From assembly GCA_903925685.1 (NCBI GenBank), contig CAIYGI010000084.1, positions 1 through 37,829 of the forward strand: a stretch of 37,829 bases of DNA, in the 5' to 3' direction. The DNA is from an uncultured bacterium. GTDB lineage: Bacteria > Verrucomicrobiota > Kiritimatiellia > CAIKKV01 > CAIYGI01. Below the pieces are notes generated by a model, which had not been told where the DNA came from, ran no database searches, and worked only from the letters and a program-made list of their open reading frames with translations. Position 1 is the first letter of the stretch. Every line of letters begins with the position of its first letter. Positions 1 through 7,304 of the stretch are shown here, in pieces. Both the position numbers and the translations under genes were made by a program.

Positions 1-148
1 CATGGATTACAGATTACGGCATCCCGCCGTCCGAGTCCAGCAAAAAATAATTTTATTTTTAGCCTTGCAGCCCTCGCGGGAAGGGCGTAAACCATCCGTC
101 ATGCAGGCGGCATTGAGTGATGCCTACCTGAGCAGTTACCGTTTTTAA
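1..148. other. Upstream region of rpe with an A/T-only dyad
   Basis: No recognisable gene lies here. Positions 43-60 form a perfect A/T-only inverted repeat (AAAAATAA at 43-50, TT, TTATTTTT at 53-60). It could be the tail of a terminator of a gene to the left or an AT-rich promoter upstream element. A + strand reading frame is open from base 2 to the stop at 146-148, but its translation runs through the A/T tract and matches nothing I know, so I do not call it a gene. No good Shine-Dalgarno is visible in front of rpe. Confidence 0.4.
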
Positions 149-838
149 ATGAAACAAACGAAGATACAAATATTGCCGTCGTTGCTGGCGGCCGATGTGG
201 GACGGCTGGCCGACGAAGTCCGCCGCGCCGGGACCGCCGGGGCGGATGCACTGCACGTGGACATCATGGATGCCCATTTCGTGCCCAACCTGAGCTTCGG
301 CCCGACGGTGGTCAGCATGGCCCATGCCGAAGTCACGCTGCCGATGAATGTGCATTTGATGATGGATAATCCCGAAAACTATGCCGAACGCTTCATCAAG
401 GCCGGCGCCCATACGCTGTTGATTCATGCCGAGATTGCGGGCGACCGCCGGGCGCTCCTGCGGCGCATCCGGGGGTGGGGGGCCAGGGCAGGCATCACGC
501 TCAACCCGGAAACCCCGCTGACTGCGATGGACGGGCTGCTGGAAGAGGTCGACGAAGTTCTTTGCATGACCGTGCATCCAGGATACGGGGGACAGTCTTT
601 TATCGCCGAGGTACTGCCGAAAATTGCCGCCGCGCGGGCGGCCATCAGCGCCTCCGACCGGGCGGTTGACCTTTCGGTGGACGGCGGCATTACCATCGAA
701 ACGGCGGCCGCGGCCGCCCGCGCCGGCGCCAACCTGCTGATTGCTGGAACTTCTCTTTTCGGAAAATCCGACATGGCCGCGGCCGTGCGGGCCATGCGGC
801 ACGTCTGCGAAGCGGCCTGGCAAACTTCGAACGTGTGA
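149..838 (+). CDS. rpe: Ribulose-phosphate 3-epimerase
   Basis: Cytosolic enzyme that interconverts D-ribulose 5-phosphate and D-xylulose 5-phosphate in the pentose phosphate/Calvin pathways, using a bound divalent metal. The 229-residue length is normal for this TIM-barrel family. Hallmarks in order are ILPSLLAAD near the N-terminus (catalytic Ser, barrel strand 1), HVDIMDAHFVPNLSFGP (metal-binding His and catalytic Asp, about residues 33-50), VHLMM (second metal His), the MTVHPGYGGQSF loop, VDGGI (metal/catalytic Asp) and AGTSLF (phosphate-binding). The ATG at 149 comes right after an in-frame TAA and has no strong ribosome-binding site. lepA begins 17 bases after its stop, so the two are probably co-transcribed. 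Identification is secure; the exact start is the only doubt. Confidence 0.96.
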   Translation: MKQTKIQILPSLLAADVGRLADEVRRAGTAGADALHVDIMDAHFVPNLSFGPTVVSMAHAEVTLPMNVHLMMDNPENYAERFIKAGAHTLLIHAEIAGDRRALLRRIRGWGARAGITLNPETPLTAMDGLLEEVDEVLCMTVHPGYGGQSFIAEVLPKIAAARAAISASDRAVDLSVDGGITIETAAAAARAGANLLIAGTSLFGKSDMAAAVRAMRHVCEAAWQTSNV

Positions 839-854
839 CGGGACCAACCTGCCA

Positions 855-2657
855 ATGCGCGACATCTCGAACATCCGCAATTTCTGCATCATCGCCCATA
901 TCGATCACGGCAAATCCACGCTGGCCGATCGCATGCTGCTGCTCACGCATACGATCGAAACGCGGGGCTTCAGGGATCAGGTGCTCGACGACATGGACCT
1001 GGAGCGCGAGCGCGGGATCACCATCCGATCCCATCCCGTGGCCATGCTTTACCGCGCCAAGGACGGGCGCGAGTACACGCTCAATCTGATCGACACACCG
1101 GGCCATGTGGACTTCACCTACGAGGTCTCGCGCAGCATGGCGGCCTGCGAAGGGGCGGTGCTCGTGGTGGACGCGGCGCAGGGCGTCGAGGCGCAGACGG
1201 TGGCCAACACCTATCTCGCCATGGAACACAACCTCGAAATTATTCCAGTCATCAACAAGGTGGATCTGCCCAGCGCCGATATTCCCACTGTCCGTCAGCA
1301 GATCGAGGAAATCCTGACTATTGACGCCAGCGGCGCGATGCCGATCAGCGCCAAGACGGGGCTGGGAGTGCCGGAATTACTGGAGGCAATCGTCACACGA
1401 CTTCCGCCGCCAAAAACCGACGAAACGGGCACCCTGCGCGCATTGGTGTTCAATTCGGTGTTCGATGCCTTTCGCGGAGTAATCACGTACATCCGCGTCG
1501 TGGACGGCAGCCTCAAGGTCGGCGATCGCGTGCGTTTTCTAGGCACGGACATCGAGACCGAGGTCAAGGAAGTGGGCATCTTCAAGCCCAAGCAAACCCC
1601 CTGTGCGACCCTCACGCCGGGCGAAGTCGGTTACTTTATCGGCACCATCAAAACACCGAAGGATATACGGATCGGCGATACCTTGACCCATGCCCAGCAT
1701 CCCGCAACCGAGATGCTGCCCGGGTTTCGCGAAGTGCATCCGATGGTTTTCAGCGGGATTTACCCGCTCAGCACCGACGACTACGAAAAGCTCAAGGCCA
1801 GTCTCGACAAATTGAGCCTCAACGACAGCGCCTTCACCTATCAGCCAGAATCTTCGGTGGCGCTGGGCTTTGGGTTTCGCTGCGGATTTCTCGGCCTGCT
1901 GCACCTTGAAATCGTCCAGGAGCGTCTGCGCCGCGAATTCGACGTTGACATCATCAGCACCTATCCGGCGGTTGTTTACAAGATCCATCTCAAGGACGGC
2001 ACTTCCACCACGGTGGATAATCCGGTCCACCTGCCGGACCTGTCGCGGATCGACCGCATCGAAGAGCCGATCATCCGCGCCTTCGTGATCTGCCTCAACA
2101 CGCAGATCGGCGACTGCATGAAACTCGTCATGGACCGGCGCGGCACGGTGGATAAGACCGACTCGCTCGATGCCCGGCGCGTGATGCTGACCTGCACGAT
2201 GCCGCTCAACGAAATCCTGATCGATTTTCACGATTCGTTGAAGAGCGTGACCCGCGGCTACGGCTCGATGGATTATGAGTATACCGCGTATGCGCCCGCG
2301 GACCTGGTCAAGATGGACATCCTGCTCAACGGCGAAATTGTGGACGCCTTCTCCTGCATCATCCACCGTACGAAGGCGGTGGAGAAGGGGCGGCAACTCT
2401 GCAAGGCGCTGAGCGAGGTGATCCCGGCGCACATGTTCTCCATTCCTGTCCAGGCCGCGATCAACAAGACCATCATCGCCCGCGAAACGATACGCGCGAT
2501 GCGCAAGGACGTGACCGCCAAGTGTTACGGCGGCGACATTTCTCGCAAGCACAAACTGCTCGACAAGCAAAAAGAAGGCAAAAAACGCATGAAGCAGATC
2601 GGCACCGTGAATGTGCCGCAGGAAGCCTTCGTCACGGTCTTGAAATCCACGGGGTGA
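855..2657 (+). CDS. lepA: Elongation factor 4 (LepA), translational GTPase
   Basis: Ribosome-associated GTPase (EF4) that acts on stalled or pre-translocated ribosomes. The frame is open further upstream, but the ATG at 855 gives MRDISNIRNF, the usual LepA N-terminus, and a 600-residue protein of normal family length. GTPase motifs are AHIDHGKS (P-loop, residues 14-21), RGIT (switch I), DTPGHVDF (G3) and NKVD (G4). These are followed by EF-G-like domains II, III and V and by the LepA-specific C-terminal domain with CYGGDISRKHKLLDKQKEGK near the end. The order lepA-lepB is common in bacteria and fits a role at the translation/secretion interface. The stop overlaps a GTG of lepB (GTGA at 2654-2657). 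Confidence 0.97.
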   Translation: MRDISNIRNFCIIAHIDHGKSTLADRMLLLTHTIETRGFRDQVLDDMDLERERGITIRSHPVAMLYRAKDGREYTLNLIDTPGHVDFTYEVSRSMAACEGAVLVVDAAQGVEAQTVANTYLAMEHNLEIIPVINKVDLPSADIPTVRQQIEEILTIDASGAMPISAKTGLGVPELLEAIVTRLPPPKTDETGTLRALVFNSVFDAFRGVITYIRVVDGSLKVGDRVRFLGTDIETEVKEVGIFKPKQTPCATLTPGEVGYFIGTIKTPKDIRIGDTLTHAQHPATEMLPGFREVHPMVFSGIYPLSTDDYEKLKASLDKLSLNDSAFTYQPESSVALGFGFRCGFLGLLHLEIVQERLRREFDVDIISTYPAVVYKIHLKDGTSTTVDNPVHLPDLSRIDRIEEPIIRAFVICLNTQIGDCMKLVMDRRGTVDKTDSLDARRVMLTCTMPLNEILIDFHDSLKSVTRGYGSMDYEYTAYAPADLVKMDILLNGEIVDAFSCIIHRTKAVEKGRQLCKALSEVIPAHMFSIPVQAAINKTIIARETIRAMRKDVTAKCYGGDISRKHKLLDKQKEGKKRMKQIGTVNVPQEAFVTVLKSTG

Positions 2658-2662
2658 TCGCC

Positions 2663-3745
2663 ATGGGATTTTTTAAACGCCGCAAACTTCGCAAAAACGC
2701 CATCGGGATGCTGCATCACACCCGCGGACTGCGCCGCCTGCGCGAGGATCTTCTGCCGCCTGCGGAGGTCGCCCGCTTGCGCGACATCGAAGGTTCGCTG
2801 ACCGACGCCATTCGCAACGGCGACGAAGAGGCGCTTAACGATGCCTGCGAAAAGGCCAACACGGAGCTGGTTGCGTTGACCCCGGTCAAACCCAACGGCT
2901 GGTTGCGTGAAAATGCCGAGGTTCTGCTTGTGGCCATGGGTATCGCCATGGCCTTTCGCGCCTATGTGGCCCAGCCGTTCAAAATTCCGACCGGCTCCAT
3001 GCAGCCTACGCTTTACGGCATTCATTTTTCGCCGCGGCCTTACCAGGCCTGGCGCGACGCTTATCCGATGCGGCTGGCCAACTGGCTGGTGACCGGCGAA
3101 TGGTACACGCGGTTCGTTTCGCAGGCGTACGGGAAATTGCGCGGGCCGCTGGTCACCGATGGCACATCCTACGTGTACGAGATCGGCGGCGTCAGGCATG
3201 ATGTGCCGCGCAACCTGGCGCTGTTGGTGCGACCTGGCGACAACCTCAGCCCAGGGCAGACACTGGCCGAAGGGGTCAAGATTAACGGCGATCATATTTT
3301 CGTCAACCGTTTGATCTGGAACTTCCGGGCGCCACGGCGCGGCGAGATCATGGTCTTCAGCACGGACGATATCCCGACGCTGGCTGACAAGAAAACGCAC
3401 TATATTAAGCGCATGGTTGGGCTGCCGGGCGAATCGATCTCCATCCAACCCCCGAATTTGGTGGTTAACGGGCATGTTCCTGAAGGGCCGGCTGGGATTC
3501 TGTTCAACCAGCATCGTGAGCCAGGGTACACCGGTTATGGGCTGCCGGCGACACCCGGCGACTATTATCTATCGACGACGAATTCCGTGGCGCGTCTCGG
3601 CCCGGGAGAATACCTGGCCTTTGGCGACAACACGCTGAATAGCGCCGACAGCCGTTACTGGGGCCCGGTCCCGCAGCAAAATCTGGTAGGGCCAGCCATG
3701 CTGATCTACTGGCCGTTCTCCGACCGCTACGGAATCACGCGTTAA
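2663..3745 (+). CDS. lepB: Signal peptidase I with enlarged catalytic domain
   Basis: Membrane serine protease that removes signal peptides from exported proteins. A basic, predicted cytoplasmic N-terminal region of about 85 residues (MGFFKRRKLRKN) precedes one membrane segment (about 86-103). Box B PTGSMQPTL follows, with the nucleophile at Ser112. The general-base Lys is in YIKRMVGLPGES (Lys249), and box E is FGDNTLNSADSRYWGPV. About 130 residues separate Ser and Lys, compared with roughly 55 in E. coli. The extra segment includes a Tyr/Trp-rich stretch (PRPYQAWRDAYPMRL) and a part that reads like a duplicated box C/D element. Total length is 360 residues. The start could be ATG 2663 or GTG 2654, which overlaps the lepA stop; I chose the ATG. 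CACGCG/CGCGTG inverted repeats flank the stop but lack a T tract. Confidence 0.93.
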   Translation: MGFFKRRKLRKNAIGMLHHTRGLRRLREDLLPPAEVARLRDIEGSLTDAIRNGDEEALNDACEKANTELVALTPVKPNGWLRENAEVLLVAMGIAMAFRAYVAQPFKIPTGSMQPTLYGIHFSPRPYQAWRDAYPMRLANWLVTGEWYTRFVSQAYGKLRGPLVTDGTSYVYEIGGVRHDVPRNLALLVRPGDNLSPGQTLAEGVKINGDHIFVNRLIWNFRAPRRGEIMVFSTDDIPTLADKKTHYIKRMVGLPGESISIQPPNLVVNGHVPEGPAGILFNQHREPGYTGYGLPATPGDYYLSTTNSVARLGPGEYLAFGDNTLNSADSRYWGPVPQQNLVGPAMLIYWPFSDRYGITR

Positions 3746-3987
3746 CAATTGCGCGTGTCATTGCGACTGACGTTGAACCACGAGTGCAACTATTCGTCGT
3801 TCGCGCCGGGCGATCGATCCTCGAAATGGCCTTGAATCCATTGGGATATTCATTATCGGCAGTTGTTGCCGACCTATTAACAATGTCGCATAATATATGT
3901 TATGTCTAATACTGAGGTGCAAATAATCAAGCCAGGCTTGCCTGTGGACGAAAAAGGCGAAAAGCATGAGGGGCTTGATGAAGGCCG

Positions 3988-4395
3988 TTAAAGCCAGCCC
4001 TTGCGAATCAATTCATCGGCAAGCGCTGTGGCTGGAACAATCCGCGTGCCTTGAACGATCTTCCCATACAGATGACCGAAATGGCGCTTGTCACCTGTCC
4101 AAAGATGCGAACAACCGGACGCAACGGCGCCGTTCAAAACAGGTTGATCCTTGTCAGGCAGTTGCGAATCCTCGACTATCGTCTGCGCGGTAATGAATTG
4201 AAAGCCGGGTTTCAGTGCCTCAAAGTGTTTGGCCAGGCTTGGCCGCTTGAGTTCGATGTTGCGCCGAGCCTCTTCCCAGACATGCTCGTTGATCACAACC
4301 GTTGCATGGCTGAAAAGCGCCTCCAGCAGAATCCGCGTGGCGCTCGCCGGATCGGCCGCGGAAAAAAGCACGTTGGCGTCGGCAAACACCCTCAT
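3988..4395 (-). CDS. PIN-domain ribonuclease toxin (VapC-type)
   Basis: A 135-residue PIN-domain protein, the usual VapC-family size. Acidic residues expected in the metal-dependent RNase centre are visible: Asp6 in FADANVLFSA, Glu41/42 in VWEEARRN, Asp83 in PDKDQPVL and Asp102 in WTGDKRHFG. Its ATG overlaps the stop of the upstream AbrB-like gene in an ATGA (4392-4395), the typical coupling of antitoxin and toxin. By family knowledge the toxin cleaves tRNA or rRNA and is held inactive by its partner; the specific target cannot be read from sequence. All the acidic positions look intact, so it is probably active. Confidence 0.88.
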   Translation of the reverse strand: MRVFADANVLFSAADPASATRILLEALFSHATVVINEHVWEEARRNIELKRPSLAKHFEALKPGFQFITAQTIVEDSQLPDKDQPVLNGAVASGCSHLWTGDKRHFGHLYGKIVQGTRIVPATALADELIRKGWL

Positions 4396-4625
4396 TTTGC
4401 CCGGCGTTTCAGGTGCTTCCCAAGTTCCGCCTCGGCAGCGTCAAAATCGGCCACCCGGGCATCGGTGTAGATCTCAATCGGAAATGCCACCCCGGGACGC
4501 AACAATATCCCCTGCTCCGAGGTTTCAGCAATGATCCGTCCGCCGTGATCGACGCCAAGCAAACGCCGCATGCTTTTCGGAATCGTCAATGTGCCCCGTG
4601 AATTGAGTTCGAGTATTGCATTCAT
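4392..4625 (-). CDS. AbrB/MazE-fold antitoxin
   Basis: A 77-residue protein whose N-terminal half is a swapped-hairpin AbrB/SpoVT DNA-binding domain: LNSRGTLTIPKSMRRLLGV, then a strand (GGRIIAE) and ILLRP. The C-terminal half (YTDARVADFDAAEAELGKHL) is the likely toxin-wrapping tail. It is the first gene of the pair and overlaps the PIN toxin by four bases. A perfect palindrome sits 18 bases upstream of its start, as expected for autorepression by the antitoxin or the antitoxin-toxin complex. The fold and partner are clear; the name (VapB, MazE or other) is not. Confidence 0.88.
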   Translation of the reverse strand: MNAILELNSRGTLTIPKSMRRLLGVDHGGRIIAETSEQGILLRPGVAFPIEIYTDARVADFDAAEAELGKHLKRRAK

Positions 4626-4642
4626 AAATAAAAGAATACATA

Positions 4643-4669
4643 TTTACTGATATTCAGTAAAGCAGTAAA
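4643..4669 (-). promoter_or_regulatory. Palindromic operator of the toxin-antitoxin pair
   Basis: TTTACTGA (4643-4650), TAT, TCAGTAAA (4654-4661) is a perfect 8-base-arm palindrome directly upstream of the antitoxin gene. A third copy of the half-site (CAGTAAA, 4663-4669) follows eight bases after the second (4655-4661). The region is A/T-rich, unlike its neighbours. AbrB-fold antitoxins usually bind such repeats to repress their own promoter. The binding role is inferred from position and symmetry. Confidence 0.6.
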
Positions 4670-4987
4670 TTACAGCAAATGCTTCCACTCCGCGTCACCT
4701 CCGCAGACCCACACCTGCATCGTCCGTTCGAACTTGAGGCCGACGAGCATCAATTTCGCTGGTGGATACGCCAACCCGATTCGATTGAAGCGCGCGGCCA
4801 GTCGCGCATGCACCAGATCGCCAAACTGGACAACACGGTCCGCGATTGTCTTTTTGCCCTTTGCGGTCTGGATGACCGCCACAACATACCTGCGCAATTG
4901 CGTGCGAAATGGGATTGCGCAGATGCACATGGCCAACAGGATAAGAAGCACCCGGAATCTATAGAGCTTCAATCCTCCACCCTCCAC
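4670..4987 (-). pseudogene. Truncated YafK-like L,D-transpeptidase (N-terminal part only)
   Basis: A 105-codon frame with an N-terminal membrane/signal segment (YRFRVLLILLAMCICAIPF), then TIADRVVQFGDLVHARLAARF, IGLAYPPAKLMLVGLKFERT and MQVWV. This matches the region I know just in front of the YkuD catalytic domain in YafK-type L,D-transpeptidases, which cross-link peptidoglycan or attach proteins to it. The family continues with a YPVLAASG-like segment and an SHGC active site. Here the frame stops after WKHLL, exactly at the edge of the toxin-antitoxin control region, and no YkuD domain follows. The gene is therefore probably broken. The start is unclear: GTG 4987 or TTG 4972, just after a GGTGGAGG tract. 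It lies downstream of the PDZ gene. An alternative is a small intact membrane protein. Confidence 0.65.
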
Positions 4988-5010
4988 CTTCAGCCCCCCA
5001 CCCTCAACCC
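4973..5010 (-). repeat. Purine-rich GGTGGAGGGTGG tract, copy 1
   Basis: On the - strand this reads as tandem GGTGGAGGGTGGAGG-type purine runs between the PDZ gene and the transpeptidase remnant. A similar tract (GGTGGAAGGTGGAGGGTGAA) lies at 27722-27757 between ribE and cls. Both sit just upstream of membrane-protein genes on the - strand and could serve as extended Shine-Dalgarno-like sequence or be a dispersed intergenic repeat. Confidence 0.45.
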
Positions 5011-5013
5011 CTA

Positions 5014-5952
5014 TCAGGGCGCTGCCGGCGCGCCATTGCCGGGGCGGACTTCGTAGATCAGTTTGGCCGGCTGGCCGTTGCGTTGAATGTCGAGGACGAC
5101 GGCGCTCAGTTTGTCGTTGGCGAATTCGCGGATCAGGTAATCGGCGCGCCGGCGATTGTTCATGTTCATGGAGTTGGCTTTTTTAACCACGTCGCCGGCC
5201 TTCAAGCCGATGGCGTCGAAAAAGCCCTTTTCGCCCTCGATCCCGACCGAGTAGCCGGTGATGCGTTTCTCATCGTTGTAGATCGGCTTGAGGGAATCGT
5301 AAACCTTTTGCAGACGCTGCGGCTGGTCCAGAAGTTCCTGGTAGTAATCCATCAACGGCTTGCGCAGCATGACCCAGCGATTGTCCGCGACCATGACGCC
5401 GAAGCGATTCGTCGAAATGCCGACAAGCGTTATGGCGGCGGTTGAATTGGTTTCGCCGACCGAAGCCTCGGCGGACGACGCCAAGCCGCTGAATTCCAGG
5501 CGGATTTCCACGCTGCGATCGGCGATGCGGACTACGACCATATCCGCCCGGATTTCATCGACGCGCACATCTTCCCCGATGACGCTGCCCACCGAAACGA
5601 CATGTTGCAGTTTTTGTGCCAGATCGTCGAGCACGGCCCGGCGTTGGATCACGCCATTGCTGTCCTCCAGCGAAAATGTGCCGGCCAGCCGGAAACGTCC
5701 ATCCCCCGCCAGCCCCCCCACTCCACCGATTACCCGCATCACGCCCCAAACGTCGCCCGTGACGGTTTCCACCGCGAGTTCGGCAGCCAGATCGGCCGCG
5801 CGGTTGGTCTGATTGGCATGAGCGTACGATAGCGGTAATTTCGGAAAATTCCGCCATTGCTGCCAGGCCAGCGCGGCGATCAGCGCGCTCGCCGCCACCA
5901 AGCCCGCGGCGGCAATGGTGGCCAGTTGATTATGTCGGAAGCCGGAAGCCAT
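5014..5952 (-). CDS. Membrane-anchored PDZ protein, GspC-like
   Basis: A protein of about 312 residues with one N-terminal membrane segment (LATIAAAGLVAASALIAALAW), an extended periplasmic region and a C-terminal PDZ-like domain (about 230-303: YSVGIEGEKGFFDAIGLKAGDVV, then a strand/helix pattern ending in LIYEVRPG). This single anchor, mid domain and terminal PDZ is the layout of GspC, the inner-membrane clamp of type II secretion. Pseudopilin genes of such a system lie at 33966-34797. The ATG at 5952 lies inside the 3' end of rnpB and has no visible ribosome-binding site. The frame is open to 5988, but that extension lies wholly in the RNA gene. TTG 5901 is a poorer alternative because it would clip the membrane segment. 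GspC assignment is moderate; a generic PDZ protein is possible. Confidence 0.72.
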   Translation of the reverse strand: MASGFRHNQLATIAAAGLVAASALIAALAWQQWRNFPKLPLSYAHANQTNRAADLAAELAVETVTGDVWGVMRVIGGVGGLAGDGRFRLAGTFSLEDSNGVIQRRAVLDDLAQKLQHVVSVGSVIGEDVRVDEIRADMVVVRIADRSVEIRLEFSGLASSAEASVGETNSTAAITLVGISTNRFGVMVADNRWVMLRKPLMDYYQELLDQPQRLQKVYDSLKPIYNDEKRITGYSVGIEGEKGFFDAIGLKAGDVVKKANSMNMNNRRRADYLIREFANDKLSAVVLDIQRNGQPAKLIYEVRPGNGAPAAP

Positions 5953-6311
5953 AAGCCGGATTTTGTTCCCCTTGCGGGGTGCGGTCATTTATCTCTGCGA
6001 TCTACCCGGAACGGCACGACCCGAAAGCCGTATGAGGCGAGCCGCCTCCCGTTCCCTATTCGATCTTGCTCCGAACGGGGTTTACCATGCGGCGTCCATT
6101 GCTGGCGCGCCCGGTGGTCTCTTGCACCACCTTTTCACCCTTACCCCGGCGGTTGCCCGCCGTGGCGGTATGTTCTCTGTGGCACTTTCCGTCCCGTCCG
6201 CTTTACCGGACGAGCCCGGGCTTATTGGGCCCGGCGTTCCGCCCTGTGGAGTCCGGACTTTCCTCACCGCCACAATGCGGCGCGACCACGGATCTCCCGG
6301 CTCCCGACATC
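5930..6311 (-). ncRNA. rnpB: RNase P RNA, bacterial type A
   Basis: Catalytic RNA that matures tRNA 5' ends. On the - strand the conserved GAGGAAAGTCCGGACT block (about 6246-6261) and the 3' block GCAGAGATAAATGACCGC followed by GGAACAAAATCCGGCTTA are both present, in the right order and distance. The ends are fixed by a perfect 14-bp P1 helix: ATGTCGGGAGCCGG (6310-6297) with CCGGCTTCCGACAT (5945-5932), one G-U pair. Total length is about 380 nt. It has its own promoter, and its 3' strand of P1 overlaps the first codons of the PDZ gene. The zinc-ribbon gene lies upstream on the same strand. Confidence 0.96.
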
Positions 6312-6315
6312 GGCC

Positions 6316-6344
6316 AGTATACCCGTCCGCCTTTTGAAAACCAA
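6316..6344 (-). promoter_or_regulatory. sigma70-type promoter of rnpB
   Basis: On the - strand TTGGTT (6344-6339), a 17-base spacer and TATACT (6321-6316). The predicted start about six bases downstream coincides with the first base of the rnpB P1 helix near 6310, which independently supports the call. Confidence 0.75.
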
Positions 6345-6360
6345 GCGTGTTTGCAATGGA

Positions 6361-7068
6361 TCAGTTTTCGGCTTGCGGCGCCATGTAAACAAACCGTCCG
6401 CAATAACTGCATGCTACAAGTTCCTGACTGCGCCGTGCGGCATGCACCAGGTATGGCGGAAGACGCATGTGGCAGCCGCTGCAGGCGCCGTTCACGATCT
6501 TGACGAGCGCGGCGTCCTTGCGATTATTCATGATGCGGTCATACTTGCGCAGGGTATTGGCGTCGATACCGGCCGTCATGCCATGCCGTTCGGTCTGCAC
6601 GCGCTCCAATTCGGCGGCCACGGCCCTGGCGCGTTCATCGATCCCCTGTACTTCGGCCCGAATCGAATCTTCCTCCGCCTGCAGGGATGCCTCGAGGCGC
6701 TTCACATCTTCGTTGGCTTTTTCGATGGCCTGCATCATTTCGAGCGACGCGTCGTCGGACTTGCGGATGCTGGACTCCAGCAAGGCGATTTCATCGTCCA
6801 CAACCCGGAATTCACGGTTGCTCTTGATGCTTACCTGTTGATCGCGGTGTTTCTTGATCTTCTCGCGTTGGGCGATAACTTCAGCCTCGGCATGCTTGAC
6901 TTCGCTCTGCCGCAGTCGCACTGCTTCACGGGCTTTGGCCAGCGCCTGGCGGTTATCTTCTAAACGCGCTTCGATTTCCTGCTTGCGCGTGGGGAGGTCT
7001 TTTAATTCCCGTTCGAACTTTAGAATCCGGCAGTCTCGTTCCTGAATGGCCGCCAGTTTCTCGATCAT
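6361..7068 (-). CDS. Coiled-coil protein with C4 zinc ribbon (CdsZ/CT398 type)
   Basis: A 235-residue protein with almost continuous heptad-rich coiled coil over residues 1-165 (e.g. QVSIKSNREFRVVDDEIALL, well conserved in the family). It ends in a four-cysteine zinc ribbon: CSGCH (Cys196, Cys199) and CSYCGR (Cys220, Cys223). This is the fold of Helicobacter HP0958 and Chlamydia CT398/CdsZ, proteins linked to flagellar or type III secretion and sigma54/RNA contacts. I chose ATG 7068; the frame also allows GTG 7083. rnpB follows 50 bases downstream with its own promoter. No flagellar or type III genes are in the window, so its role here is open. Family assignment is firm, function is not. Confidence 0.88.
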   Translation of the reverse strand: MIEKLAAIQERDCRILKFERELKDLPTRKQEIEARLEDNRQALAKAREAVRLRQSEVKHAEAEVIAQREKIKKHRDQQVSIKSNREFRVVDDEIALLESSIRKSDDASLEMMQAIEKANEDVKRLEASLQAEEDSIRAEVQGIDERARAVAAELERVQTERHGMTAGIDANTLRKYDRIMNNRKDAALVKIVNGACSGCHMRLPPYLVHAARRSQELVACSYCGRFVYMAPQAEN

Positions 7069-7166
7069 CGCTTTCACCAGCACCTCATTCCACCCCGCAC
7101 AGGGGAAAAGCTAAAAATATCATCCGCCAATCCCGCTGTCAATGCAAAGATTCGAAGAAAAATACC

Positions 7167-7194
7167 TTTACTCCAGCCGCCAATGGCGTAAACT
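7167..7194 (+). promoter_or_regulatory. Possible promoter of tRNA-Pro
   Basis: TTTACT (7167-7172), a 16-base spacer and TAAACT (7189-7194), ending 17 bases before the tRNA 5' end. Matches to the sigma70 consensus are only partial, but the position is right and the flanks are A/T-rich. Confidence 0.35.
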
Positions 7195-7211
7195 CGCCGT
7201 TCTTCCTTATC

Positions 7212-7287
7212 GGGGCGTAGCGCAGTCTGGTAGCGCGTTTGGTTCGGGACCAAAAGGTCGAGGGTTCAAATCCCTCCGCCCCGACCA
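7212..7287 (+). tRNA. tRNA-Pro (anticodon CGG)
   Basis: A complete cloverleaf. The acceptor is CGGGGCG (7212-7218) paired with CGCCCCG (7278-7284). The D arm contains GCGCAGTCTGGTAGCGC. The anticodon stem TTTGG/CCAAA encloses loop TTCGGGA (7244-7250), so the anticodon is CGG (7246-7248), decoding proline CCG. The T arm is GAGGGTTCAAATCCCTC, then discriminator A-CCA. The CCA end is genome-encoded (7285-7287). The dus gene begins within 20 bases. Confidence 0.98.
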
Positions 7288-7304
7288 TTATGTATTTTTC
7301 CGAC

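Noticed and set aside
2-148. A 48-codon + strand frame in front of rpe
   Set aside because: It crosses the A/T-only tract and ends directly before the rpe ATG; no family resemblance.
1539-2570. A 343-codon open frame on the - strand inside lepA
   Set aside because: Shadow of lepA; no independent start signals or motifs.
3758-3967. A 69-codon open frame on the - strand between lepB and the toxin gene
   Set aside because: No ribosome-binding site, atypical composition and no resemblance to the missing YkuD half of the transpeptidase or to any known family.
3902-3994. A 30-codon open frame on the + strand (MSNTEVQIIKPG...)
   Set aside because: Very short, no ribosome-binding site and running into the end of the toxin gene; likely chance.
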